Source: Metasolibacillus meyeri
Lineage (GTDB): Bacteria; Bacillota; Bacilli; Bacillales_A; Planococcaceae
Length of the DNA: 52,145 nt
Assembly (NCBI RefSeq): GCF_003049505.1
Contig: NZ_PYWN01000011.1
Span: 1 to 52,145, forward strand
Direction: 5' to 3'
The position numbers and the translations under genes are program-made. Under the pieces are notes generated by a model, which searched no databases, was not told where the DNA came from, and saw only the letters and a program-made list of their open reading frames with translations. Of this stretch, positions 22,227-30,445 are shown in pieces; within the stretch, counting starts at the first letter, position 1; the number at the start of each line of letters is the position of its first letter.

Positions 22227-22244
22227 TCCATCAATTATGAATCT

Positions 22245-24125
22245 TTAAACTAACATTTTATTTCCAGCCATAACTCGAAGTTTGTTTACTTTATCTCTAC
22301 CTTCTTGTGTCAGTCTTGCTAATTGAAGATATTTTTCAATCGTCTCTTCATTTGTTGCGTGAATCAGTTTATGGACCATTTTAGTTATAAAAACTAAGTT
22401 GTTGTAATCATCTTTTCCACCTAATGCTCTTGGCTTCTTATGATGTAATTCCATATTATTTAGAAGAAGTGGCTCTCCTGTAACGAAACATATCCCCTTT
22501 TGAGCGATATATTTTGAGATGCGATTGTCATTATACTCAATGCTTTGATTAATTACAGGATTTTTTACTAGGTGCCTAATAATTCCTTCTGATACTGACT
22601 TCTGTGTTTTGTGTACGAGACTTCTACCTTCAATCGTGTAGTTGTTTATTTCTTGCGTAAAGTTCTTCGGGTTTTTGTGTTTGACACCATCAATTGGGAA
22701 AATGGCTACTCTGGCTATGAAAATTTTCTTTTTGCCTAAGTAGTCTTTATAATGCGTTTTGTAGTATTTACTAAGTTCCCCATTTTCAGATGCCACAAAT
22801 TTCAAGCTGTTATATAAGGTTCGTTTGACTGAGAATGCAATTCCACTAAAATCCTTTGATACCATTGTCGCTTGCTGATAGAAATTTTGAAGTCCTAATA
22901 TTGTTGCGTTAAGTTTGGACACTTCTGAAGCGGTGGTATTTTTCTTAATTCTTTTAATGTTTTCTTTAATTTTTTGTTTTGCATTCTGTTTAGCCTTATC
23001 AGTCATATATGATTTTACAGTATGCTTTTCTTTGTTCCTCACTACTTTCATTTTGAAGCCGAGAAACTCTGAAAAGTTTTTTCTTAAATTGATTACCTTC
23101 GATTTTTCCTTGCTAATATCGAGGTGTAATCGCTCTTTCAACCACTTTTTAACTCCTTCAAATATTTTGAAGGCACTTTTATGGTCACGACAGAAGATTT
23201 TAAAGTCATCTGCGTATCGAACGATAAACATCTCTTTTAAATTTGTCATTCTTTTTAAAGTGGCGTATTTTACTGAACGATCTAGCCGCTTTTTGCCACT
23301 TATAATGCGTTCTCTCTCATAGTTCTTTTCTGTTTTAAATGTTTCCCATTGGTCGCTTATCCACCAGTCCAACTCGTTTAAAACGATATTAGATAGTAGC
23401 GGTGATAAAATACCACCTTGTGGAGTGCCTTTGTTTGGCTTACCTAGTCCCACAATTTCAGCTTTCAACAGTTTGCTAATGATAGAGATCACTTTTTTAT
23501 CCTGAATCCCCATACTCCACATTTGTTTTAATAACTTGCCATGATTGACGTTATCAAAGAATCCTTTGATGTCTATATCAACCACATAATGCAGCTTATT
23601 AAGATTGGCTAATGTAACTGCTCTTGAGTACGCGTGAAGTGTACCTCTATTTGGTCTAAATCCATAACTGTGATTATGGAATTTCGCTTCGCATATTGGT
23701 TCAAGAACTTGTTTAATACATTGCTGTATAATTCGGTCTTCAATTGTTGGGATTCCCAACGGTCTACTACCGCCATTAGCTTTTGATATTTCTTTTCTTC
23801 TTATTTTGTGTGGAATAAAGTTCTCCAACCTTTTTCTAACATATTTCACGAGTTTTTCGGGTTCTTGTTCACCTACAGTAATAATTGTTGATTCGTTTAC
23901 ACCACTAGTGAATGACCCTTTATTTTTCTTGATGTTTCTATATGCTAGTAAGATGTTTTCCCTATCTACTATGAGTTCGTAGAGATTTTTGAATTTCTTG
24001 TTGTTTTGACTATCTTTGTAAAGCTTGTCGAAGGTTTCTTGCATACCGTAATACTCATTATTTCGTAAAGACTGTCGTTTCAAAACTTTTTCGTTTGCTG
24101 TATCAGTCAATACTTTCACCACCAT
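22245..24125 (-). CDS. Group II intron B reverse transcriptase/maturase with HNH endonuclease
   Basis: A 626-residue intron-encoded protein. RT domain about 85-360: SRPLGIPTIEDRIIQQ (RT2), VDIDIKGFFDNVNH (RT3), GTPQGGILSPLLSNI (RT4) and RYADDFKIF (catalytic YADD, RT5). A maturase (X) region follows (about 380-500), then a C-terminal HNH nuclease (HHKKPRALGGKDDYNNLVFI with flanking C..GE). Role: binds its intron RNA, aids splicing, and drives retrohoming. It has no stops or gaps. Roughly 45 percent similar by eye to the protein of intron A. The ATG at 24125 lacks a good ribosome binding site, so a nearby internal start is possible. Confidence 0.94.
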   Translation of the reverse strand: MVVKVLTDTANEKVLKRQSLRNNEYYGMQETFDKLYKDSQNNKKFKNLYELIVDRENILLAYRNIKKNKGSFTSGVNESTIITVGEQEPEKLVKYVRKRLENFIPHKIRRKEISKANGGSRPLGIPTIEDRIIQQCIKQVLEPICEAKFHNHSYGFRPNRGTLHAYSRAVTLANLNKLHYVVDIDIKGFFDNVNHGKLLKQMWSMGIQDKKVISIISKLLKAEIVGLGKPNKGTPQGGILSPLLSNIVLNELDWWISDQWETFKTEKNYERERIISGKKRLDRSVKYATLKRMTNLKEMFIVRYADDFKIFCRDHKSAFKIFEGVKKWLKERLHLDISKEKSKVINLRKNFSEFLGFKMKVVRNKEKHTVKSYMTDKAKQNAKQKIKENIKRIKKNTTASEVSKLNATILGLQNFYQQATMVSKDFSGIAFSVKRTLYNSLKFVASENGELSKYYKTHYKDYLGKKKIFIARVAIFPIDGVKHKNPKNFTQEINNYTIEGRSLVHKTQKSVSEGIIRHLVKNPVINQSIEYNDNRISKYIAQKGICFVTGEPLLLNNMELHHKKPRALGGKDDYNNLVFITKMVHKLIHATNEETIEKYLQLARLTQEGRDKVNKLRVMAGNKMLV

Positions 24126-24822
24126 TTACGGTTTGGTGATTGCATTTCTTTTAGTCATACGAGAACCTGATATTATAAAATATTGTTTTAGTTATTCATA
24201 AATTGACTAATGGCTATCCCTCCACCGCTTATTATTACGGCTTCAACGGTACTGTGCCATCACTTTCACTGACTTAAAATAAGGTTATACAAATTGTTTT
24301 CCCTTATACCTCTTCATAGAGTGCAATCTCTCCAAGTAGCCAGCTTACCACGTTCCAAGAAATCATATCTGTACATATAATACTTTTAGGTCATTCCTCT
24401 AACCCTGTTAGCTGGATCGTGCCTGTAACACGATAAGGTGTTTCATAAAGACAAATCTTACTCCACCTCACTAACCCAACACTAAGTTGGTGTACCCTTT
24501 CGAATACCTATACCTCTAGAGCCGTACATTCGGAATTTCGTCAGTAGGAAGTTTTATTCCCTACATTCTAACCATGAGTATTTTTGTAGAACCCCAGCCT
24601 ATCTACCACACGAAGTGCCTCCACTCCGCTTTCCTGTAATTAGGGTGATATTCAGCTGACTTCACCGAGCTTATAACTAACAATCTAATTGCATAGATGA
24701 AAGCTATTCGGAGGATTAGGTCGAGCCTTTCAGAGCGTTACCTCATCATTCGACTCATCTGATTTCTTAGTTCTCCTAGCAATTGCTAGTGGCTAATCTT
24801 TTCAATTAGCAACGTGTCGCAC

Positions 24823-24921
24823 TATCTTGATACTCATCAACGTGTATATACTGAAATTTATTTTGATAGAATTCTAACACTTCTGGCACTTTTTCAAAAA
24901 GTTTAATTGTCGTCATAATTA
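24823..24921 (-). CDS. pcrA: pcrA exon 2 (33-codon micro-exon between two introns)
   Basis: 99 nt encoding the end of Leu198 to the first base of Thr231: [18 protein letters not shown] and [14 protein letters not shown]. It matches the PcrA segment between the DFDDL region and motif II (DEYQDTN) with no gap, and is in frame with both neighbours only after splicing. It carries Asp226 and Glu227 of the Walker B/motif II that coordinate Mg and activate water. It has no start codon or stop. Confidence 0.93.
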
Positions 24922-24970
24922 ATGGTGATAGGTAACACTTCGATGATTTCTCTATGTTTTCCCCCACCCC

Positions 24971-25004
24971 ACACCGTACGTGCACCTTTCAGCGCATACG
25001 GCGT
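24971..25004 (-). ncRNA. Domain V of group II intron A
   Basis: 34-nt hairpin: ACGCCGTATGCGC, a GAAA loop, then GGTGCACGTACGGTGT. Same length and end sequences as domain V of intron B. It begins 10 nt after the stop codon of the intron protein. Confidence 0.9.
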
Positions 25005-25014
25005 TCCAACAATG

Positions 25015-26835
25015 TTAATTTATTTCAATTACATCAAGTTCACATAGACTTCTGAGCGTATTCACTTTAGAAATTTGAAGCTTGTTTAAATTCAGTTCCC
25101 TAATCATCTCATTGATCTTCCATTCATATTTAGTATGAACTAAATTATGAACTCTTTTATCTAAGATGATTAAATTATGATAATCATCTGTTCCACCTAG
25201 ATATTTGGGAAGTTTATGGTGACATTCAAAATCTATTCCTGTGAATTCTTTTAAAATTGCACATTTCCCTTTTTGTTGCGCATATCTTGAAACCTTATTG
25301 ATATGAAATTCTGTTGAAGAAGTGATATTACATTCTATTTTTATAATATATTCTCTCCAGTCTTTCTTTTCTATTACAAACTCATAAGGCTTTTCCTGTC
25401 TTCTTTTACAGAGTGGGTATTGCGTTTTACCCATAGATATTGGCATTAACGGTACATTATGTTGAACCCAAACTTTACAGTTATTTTTTAACTTACTCAT
25501 TTTCAGCCCAACACCAGTGCTCATCTTTTCAAATTCACTAAGATTTCTAAACTCCCCATTCATACTGAAATGATTGTGGATAAGCTTGTTAAGCCGCCAA
25601 GAAATTTCTCTCATATCTACACTTATTGCTGTAGCATGCTTGAAATATCCCCAAATTCCATATGTCATAGAATTCAGTTTATATACATCTGCACCAGACC
25701 AAGTATTTCTGATTTTTTCTCGGTAACTCCTTATTATCTTCTCTTTTTTCTTATCCGATATTCTACTTTCTGCTACACATTTATTACGCTTCATTTTAAG
25801 TTTGAATTTAAAACCTAAAAATTCGCTGTAATGTTTTCGCAGATTTATGATTTTACTTTTGGTATTCTCAACATCTAATTTTAATCTTCGTTTTAAATAG
25901 TTAGTTACAGCATTAGACCACCTTACAGCTTCATTGTATGTCTTGCATGTGATTACAAAGTCATCAGCATACCTTACTAAACGACCTTCCTTTAGAGTAG
26001 AATATGTTCTCAAATGCTTATATTTATCTCCAGTAGGGGAACCATTTTTATTGAAACGTAAAGTAATACTTGAAATTTCAATTCCACATTCAATCCACTG
26101 GTCATTAACCCAGTGGTCAAGATCATTTAATACTACATTGGACAATAGGGGACTTAAAATACCGCCTTGTGGAGTACCTTTTGTTGGTGTAATTAATTGA
26201 CCGTTTGGCTCTAAGATTTTTGCTTTTAGCATCTTTTTAATAATTGCTAAAACACTTTTATCTCTGATACCAATGCTCCACAATTGGTTAACCAATATTT
26301 TATGATTAACATTATCAAAGAAACTTTTGATATCTACGTTTACAATGTATTTATGCTTGCTTAAATTCAAGCTTTTCATAACATCTGCTAACGCATTTTC
26401 CTGGCTTCTTTTCGGTCTAAAACCATAGGAGTTGTGAGCAAATTTGCGTTCACATATAGGTTCAATAATTTGTTTAATACACTGCTGTATCATTCTATCC
26501 CAAATAGTGGGTATTCCAAGCGGTCTTCGTTTCCCGTTATCTTTTTCAATGTAGACTCTCTTGACTGGATCTGGATGATAGTCCTTCAACCTCTCTCGTA
26601 CTGTAGACACTAACTGCTCTATACTTACTTGATTAATGTTTTCGATGTTAAGCCCATCCACACCTTTTGCATGGCTACCTGTATTCCTTTTTAAACAGTC
26701 ATAAGCGCAAATAATATTTTGTCTGCTTACAATTAACCTATACAAATTTTTGTGTGGCTCCTTTTCCCATAATTCCTTCTGCAATGGGAGAATATCGTGA
26801 TATTCAGCTCTTTTGTCTTTAGTATTCAGCGTCAT
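25015..26835 (-). CDS. Group II intron A reverse transcriptase/maturase with HNH endonuclease
   Basis: A 606-residue intron-encoded protein. RT motifs: KRRPLGIPTIWDRMIQQ, VNVDIKSFFDNVNH, GTPQGGILSPLLSNV and RYADDFVIT (catalytic YADD). The maturase region follows (KYYF-equivalent segment MTYGIWGYFKHAT), then a C-terminal HNH (ECHHKLPKYLGGTDDYHNLI). Full length, no stops. Start ATG has GGAAGTGAT upstream. Role as for the other intron protein: assists splicing of its own intron and mediates homing. Whether each maturase acts only on its own intron cannot be told from sequence. Confidence 0.94.
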   Translation of the reverse strand: MTLNTKDKRAEYHDILPLQKELWEKEPHKNLYRLIVSRQNIICAYDCLKRNTGSHAKGVDGLNIENINQVSIEQLVSTVRERLKDYHPDPVKRVYIEKDNGKRRPLGIPTIWDRMIQQCIKQIIEPICERKFAHNSYGFRPKRSQENALADVMKSLNLSKHKYIVNVDIKSFFDNVNHKILVNQLWSIGIRDKSVLAIIKKMLKAKILEPNGQLITPTKGTPQGGILSPLLSNVVLNDLDHWVNDQWIECGIEISSITLRFNKNGSPTGDKYKHLRTYSTLKEGRLVRYADDFVITCKTYNEAVRWSNAVTNYLKRRLKLDVENTKSKIINLRKHYSEFLGFKFKLKMKRNKCVAESRISDKKKEKIIRSYREKIRNTWSGADVYKLNSMTYGIWGYFKHATAISVDMREISWRLNKLIHNHFSMNGEFRNLSEFEKMSTGVGLKMSKLKNNCKVWVQHNVPLMPISMGKTQYPLCKRRQEKPYEFVIEKKDWREYIIKIECNITSSTEFHINKVSRYAQQKGKCAILKEFTGIDFECHHKLPKYLGGTDDYHNLIILDKRVHNLVHTKYEWKINEMIRELNLNKLQISKVNTLRSLCELDVIEIN

Positions 26836-27536
26836 AATATCACTTCCTATATGGTTGTGAACTTGACAACTTAACCGTTTCCTCTGAATTTTCCTTGATA
26901 AAATTTACTTTAAAATTGAACATTGTCTAAGGGCTATCCCTCCACTACTTGTTATTGTAGCTTCCTAGGTACTGTGCCCTCGCTCTCACAGACATTAAAC
27001 CCCTTTCGTTTCCTTATAGGGTAAGATACGCTCTGGTATAAGTTATTTTGTATCTTGTCTGCTTTCCACGTTCCGAATTTACTAGCTGTACATATAGCCT
27101 TAGGTTTCTGCTTTAAGCCTGCAACATCTATATCTATTTGGTGATATCCCGAATTTCTTAACGACCACTCATACTTTTCGGTATGTTGCGCTCCATTTGA
27201 AGGAGCTAAGAAGTTTCCCTCTTATCTTCGTTTAGACCCGTACATTCACAGATTCGTCAGTCTACATTTAGACATTCTAACCATAGCTATTTTATAGCAC
27301 CCCACACTATCATAACCATATCACAGAGGACTTAGGTTACTTCATGTGACTTCATCCCGCTTTATACCTTGCAGATATACCACTCTACAACGCATAGGGA
27401 AGTATTAAGTTGTATGTTTCATAAGACCATAACCTATTTCATTCCATACATCATAAATTCAGTTGTAGCTAAGTTTCTTTTCTTAGCCCTCACCTTTACC
27501 GCATTTAACAAATGCTTAGGGTGAAACGTGTCGCAC

Positions 27537-28128
27537 AATCATCGAAATCGAGTGATTGATTAATACGCAGCCTTTTTTCATAGCCTTCATACACTTGTGC
27601 AGCAACCTTCTCAAATGGGTTATGAGGGTTCATATTTGCTTGAAAATCATTTGCTGTAATACAGCCATTTTTTGCAGAGCTAATCGTACTTAGCACCGCG
27701 CGAGGATCGTATTGCTTTGGATCAATATTCAGCTCCTTCAAAACATTTTTAACAACTGTTAATTGATCTGAACTATCTAAAATTGAAAAGCTTTTTGAAA
27801 AACCTAATTTATCAATATCACGGCGTAATATTCTTACACACATCGAGTGGAATGTGGATACCCACATGCGCTCACCAGTGCCGTTACCAAGCAAGTTATC
27901 AATACGTTCACGCATTTCGCGTGCAGCCTTATTTGTAAATGTAATCGCCAAAATTTTAGATGGATAAACTTCCTTTTCTACTACTAAATAAGCAATTCGA
28001 TGTGTTAATACACGCGTCTTCCCTGAGCCTGCCCCAGCCATAATAAGCAAAGGACCCTCTGTCGCTTTTACTGCCTCTTGCTGCTGCGGGTTCATCCCAG
28101 CAAGCAAATTTTTTGTAATCTGCTCCAT
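27537..28128 (-). CDS. pcrA: pcrA exon 1 (ATP-dependent DNA helicase, N-terminal 197 residues)
   Basis: 592 nt encoding PcrA residues 1-197 and the first base of codon 198. It contains the Q motif ([10 protein letters not shown]), Walker A ([12 protein letters not shown], about residues 31-42) and motif Ia (AITFTNKAA), ending at SLDFDD. Without splicing, translation runs into the intron and stops ten residues later ([10 protein letters not shown]). Exons 1-3 joined give 748 residues, close to the ~739 of B. subtilis PcrA. PcrA is a 3'-5' helicase that removes RecA and resolves replication-transcription conflicts; it is essential in B. subtilis. Start lies 28 nt after pcrB. Confidence 0.93.
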
Positions 28129-28156
28129 TTCGCACCACCTAACAGAACTTTTGTTC

Positions 28157-28852
28157 TCATTTTATCATAACACTTTTCACAGCATCAACTGTTTTTAATG
28201 CTGCTTGTAAATCATCATAAAGTATGTTGCCAACAACGACCGTATCAGCAATTTCCGCTATTTCCTTTGCTTGCTCTACTGTTGTAATGCCGCCTCCGTA
28301 AAATAAAGAGGTATTTATTAAGACATCTTTCACAGCTCGTACAACTTCTACATCTCCATATGTTCCACTGTATTCCAAATAAAAAATAGGCAGCTTAAAG
28401 TAGTTTTCTGCCATGCGCGCATATGCGACTACATCATCTATTGATAAGTCTGTTTGTGCATCTGTTGCATGTGCTACTTTGCAATCAGGATTTAGCACAC
28501 AATAGCCTTCTGCAACAAGCTCCTCCCAGACCATGATGTCACCATACTCCTTAATAGCTTGGAAGTGTAGGTCCTTCACCCATTTTGTACTCGTACTATT
28601 TAAAACCGTTGGAATAAAATAATAATCAAAGCCAGGTGTAACCGACTCAATATTTGAAATTTCCAGTGCAATCGGTACAGTATATCTGCGGACACGTACT
28701 AATAAATCAAGCACATTATCTAACGTGACACCATCCGTACCACCTACTAAAATTACATCAGTGCCAGATTCGCACACTTTTTCTAAATCTTCATCAGAAA
28801 TCGTTTTTGCTGGATCGACTTTAAAGACATGTCGCCAAGTTTTCAATTCCAC
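28157..28852 (-). CDS. pcrB: Heptaprenylglyceryl phosphate synthase
   Basis: A 231-residue TIM-barrel GGGP/PcrB family protein. Phosphate-binding and prenyl-cavity motifs are visible: [49 protein letters not shown] and the C-terminal [16 protein letters not shown] with VVVGN. It joins glycerol-1-phosphate and heptaprenyl diphosphate to make an archaeal-type ether lipid, which in Bacillus is dephosphorylated and acetylated. Directly upstream of pcrA as in B. subtilis. Confidence 0.93.
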   Translation of the reverse strand: MELKTWRHVFKVDPAKTISDEDLEKVCESGTDVILVGGTDGVTLDNVLDLLVRVRRYTVPIALEISNIESVTPGFDYYFIPTVLNSTSTKWVKDLHFQAIKEYGDIMVWEELVAEGYCVLNPDCKVAHATDAQTDLSIDDVVAYARMAENYFKLPIFYLEYSGTYGDVEVVRAVKDVLINTSLFYGGGITTVEQAKEIAEIADTVVVGNILYDDLQAALKTVDAVKSVMIK

Positions 28853-28976
28853 ACTATGTCATCCTTTCTTCAAAACTTTATCGTTACAAGTATAACGTAA
28901 TTGCTGCAAAAACAAAAAACTCACTTCATATTGCTTGTAAATTTTTAACAGCCAATACTTCCTTAAAAATACAGAT

Positions 28977-29019
28977 GGCTGTAGGGAGATATAGGCATTT
29001 GCCTACTTTCCCTACAGCC
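28977..29019 (-). terminator. Terminator between yerC and pcrB
   Basis: Stem GGCTGTAGGG / CCCTACAGCC with inner GTAGGC/GCCTAT pairing, followed on the minus strand by ATCTGTATTTTTA. It lies 15 nt after the yerC stop. Confidence 0.75.
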
Positions 29020-29033
29020 CTAGTAATTGCTCT

Positions 29034-29348
29034 TTATTTATGCGTAAACGGTTTTTCATCAGGGTACAGGCGACCTAACATTTCATCATACATATCATTA
29101 CCGTAGTCAAAGCAGCGGCGCACGCGTGAAATTGTAGCGGTAGAAGCGCCAGTTTCTTTTTTAATTGTTTCATATGTTTTTTTCAAGCGAAGTAAATGGG
29201 CTACCTCAAAGCGTTGCGCTAATGATTGAATTTCGCTAATTGTGCATAAGTCATCGAAAAATTTATAGCATTCTTCAATATCTTTTAGCTCTAATACAGC
29301 TTTAAACAACTGCTCTGTTTGATGTCCACGAATTTTTTCGATTTGCAT
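29034..29348 (-). CDS. yerC: YerC/TrpR-family DNA-binding protein
   Basis: A 104-residue protein of the TrpR/YerC-YecD family. It is nearly all helical, with an HTH of the TrpR type at about residues 50-80 (IQSLAQRFEVAHLLRLKKTY, then ETGASTATISRVRRC). Family members are small regulators of unknown signal. Start ATG with GGGGG upstream, 19 nt after yerB. Ended by a hairpin terminator. Confidence 0.88.
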   Translation of the reverse strand: MQIEKIRGHQTEQLFKAVLELKDIEECYKFFDDLCTISEIQSLAQRFEVAHLLRLKKTYETIKKETGASTATISRVRRCFDYGNDMYDEMLGRLYPDEKPFTHK

Positions 29349-29366
29349 CTAATTATCCCCCTTTCC

Positions 29367-30431
29367 TCATTCTGAATATGTTACAACAGACGCTAGTCCT
29401 GGTGTTGTTGGCACAAAATGAACCCACGATCTCCCTTGCACTAATTTAACTTCACTACCATCTTCCTCAATTGGCACTAATAATCCGTCAACATTTTTCC
29501 ATTTAATTTCTCGCATCATGCCATGCTGGAAAATATACGCATTTCCTCCTGCCGATATATCAATATCCCGACGTCCCACACTGTCAATTACGCGATGTGG
29601 CATCTCAAAAAATAGTATATTTGATAGTTGAATTTCCTCACCTGTTAAGTAATCTGTTGTAACAGCATTAGCAGAAAATCTTTTATACTGTTCCGTTTTC
29701 TCATCATATACATATGTGCTATTGAAAGAGCTACTTTGGCTATAACGAACTGTAGCTTCATTTGCTCTAATGCCTATTTTAGCACTTTCTTCATCACGAT
29801 AAAAAGTATAAAGCACTTTTTTACTGTAGTCCATTGAAGCGCCAACTTTTTCTGCTCCTGCTAGCACATTTTCTCCTGAAATATAGGAATTATGAGGTGC
29901 TACACGATTAGAAGAACGCTTAAAATATGTACCATCATAGTGCATGCCATTAATATTTGAAACAACACCGTTTGCTAGCATTGACTTTGCCTCAGGGCTA
30001 TAACCATGCGCTATATAAAATGCATCTAAACCTTTCGCAACATCGATAAAATAAGAACGCGCGCTACGGATTGGTCCAATTTGCTCTGGTATTTCGGATT
30101 GATACAATGCCAAAAAGCGAGTAACATCTCCCTCTGCTAGCATTTCATAGACAACATCCGCTGCAGCTAAGCCTGATTGTGGTCTAGCTGCAGGATGATT
30201 ATTAATTGTTACTAAAATGGGGCGCTGTTTTACTTCCTCTGTAATGCCCTCACCTGTAAATGGTGTTGTGAAAGGGAACTCAGCAACCTCTTCCTCTGGC
30301 TCCTCCTCATCTATCACATCTTCAATAATTTCTTGCTCTTCCTCTTGCGGTTTTTCCTCTGCTTTATTTCCACAGCCTGCGATAATGAATAACGCACTTA
30401 GACTGGCAAGCAACTTAAATTTAATGTCCAT
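29367..30431 (-). CDS. yerB: DUF3048 lipoprotein YerB
   Basis: A 354-residue lipoprotein: signal peptide with Cys20 (FIIAGC), a Glu-rich linker of about 30 residues, then a DUF3048 domain pair (RPILVTINNHPAARPQSGL, GDVTRFLALYQS, IGPIRSARSYFIDVA) and a C-terminal part with GRSWVHFVPTTPG. Function unknown; surface-located by its lipobox. It follows yerA by 14 nt with no terminator, so yerA-yerB-yerC are probably one transcript. Confidence 0.92.
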   Translation of the reverse strand: MDIKFKLLASLSALFIIAGCGNKAEEKPQEEEQEIIEDVIDEEEPEEEVAEFPFTTPFTGEGITEEVKQRPILVTINNHPAARPQSGLAAADVVYEMLAEGDVTRFLALYQSEIPEQIGPIRSARSYFIDVAKGLDAFYIAHGYSPEAKSMLANGVVSNINGMHYDGTYFKRSSNRVAPHNSYISGENVLAGAEKVGASMDYSKKVLYTFYRDEESAKIGIRANEATVRYSQSSSFNSTYVYDEKTEQYKRFSANAVTTDYLTGEEIQLSNILFFEMPHRVIDSVGRRDIDISAGGNAYIFQHGMMREIKWKNVDGLLVPIEEDGSEVKLVQGRSWVHFVPTTPGLASVVTYSE

Positions 30432-30445
30432 TCTTTTTCTCCCTC

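Larger units (their letters stand above)
22144..24822 (-). mobile_element. Group II intron B, inserted in pcrA motif II
   Basis: 2679 nt, same strand as pcrA. The 5' end is GTGCGACACG, the 3' end is ...CTATCCATAT, and a 34-nt domain V (22193-22226) precedes a domain VI-like stretch with CTTACCTATC. The 697 nt before the encoded protein hold domains I-III, with no other gene. Removing it joins GAT-A to CT-AAT, restoring DEYQDTN of helicase motif II. The intron-encoded protein (22245-24125) is intact. Its sequence differs clearly from intron A, so it arrived separately and is not a duplicate. Class inferred as chloroplast-like from the HNH-bearing protein and 5' end. Confidence 0.93.
24922..27536 (-). 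mobile_element. Group II intron A, inserted in pcrA codon 198
   Basis: 2615 nt, same strand as pcrA. The 5' end is GTGCGACACG; the 3' end is ...CTATCACCAT. Domain V lies at 24971-25004, followed by a domain VI-like stretch with GTTACCTATC. The 701 nt before the encoded protein hold domains I-III and no other gene. Removing it joins T to TA, giving DFDD-Leu-IMTT. The intron protein (25015-26835) is intact. Intron A and intron B share 5' ends, domain V type and layout, but differ across most of their sequence. Confidence 0.93.

Noticed and set aside
22144-22234. pcrA C-terminal frame extending to 22234 as a separate gene start
   Set aside because: The extra 30 codons translate intron domain V and VI; the real exon begins at 22143, where the reading resumes the PcrA sequence.
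22144-27536. The RT genes as a retron, diversity-generating element or insertion sequences
   Set aside because: Both proteins have the group II RT-maturase-HNH layout and domain V follows each stop; no template repeat, msr/msd or terminal inverted repeats are seen.
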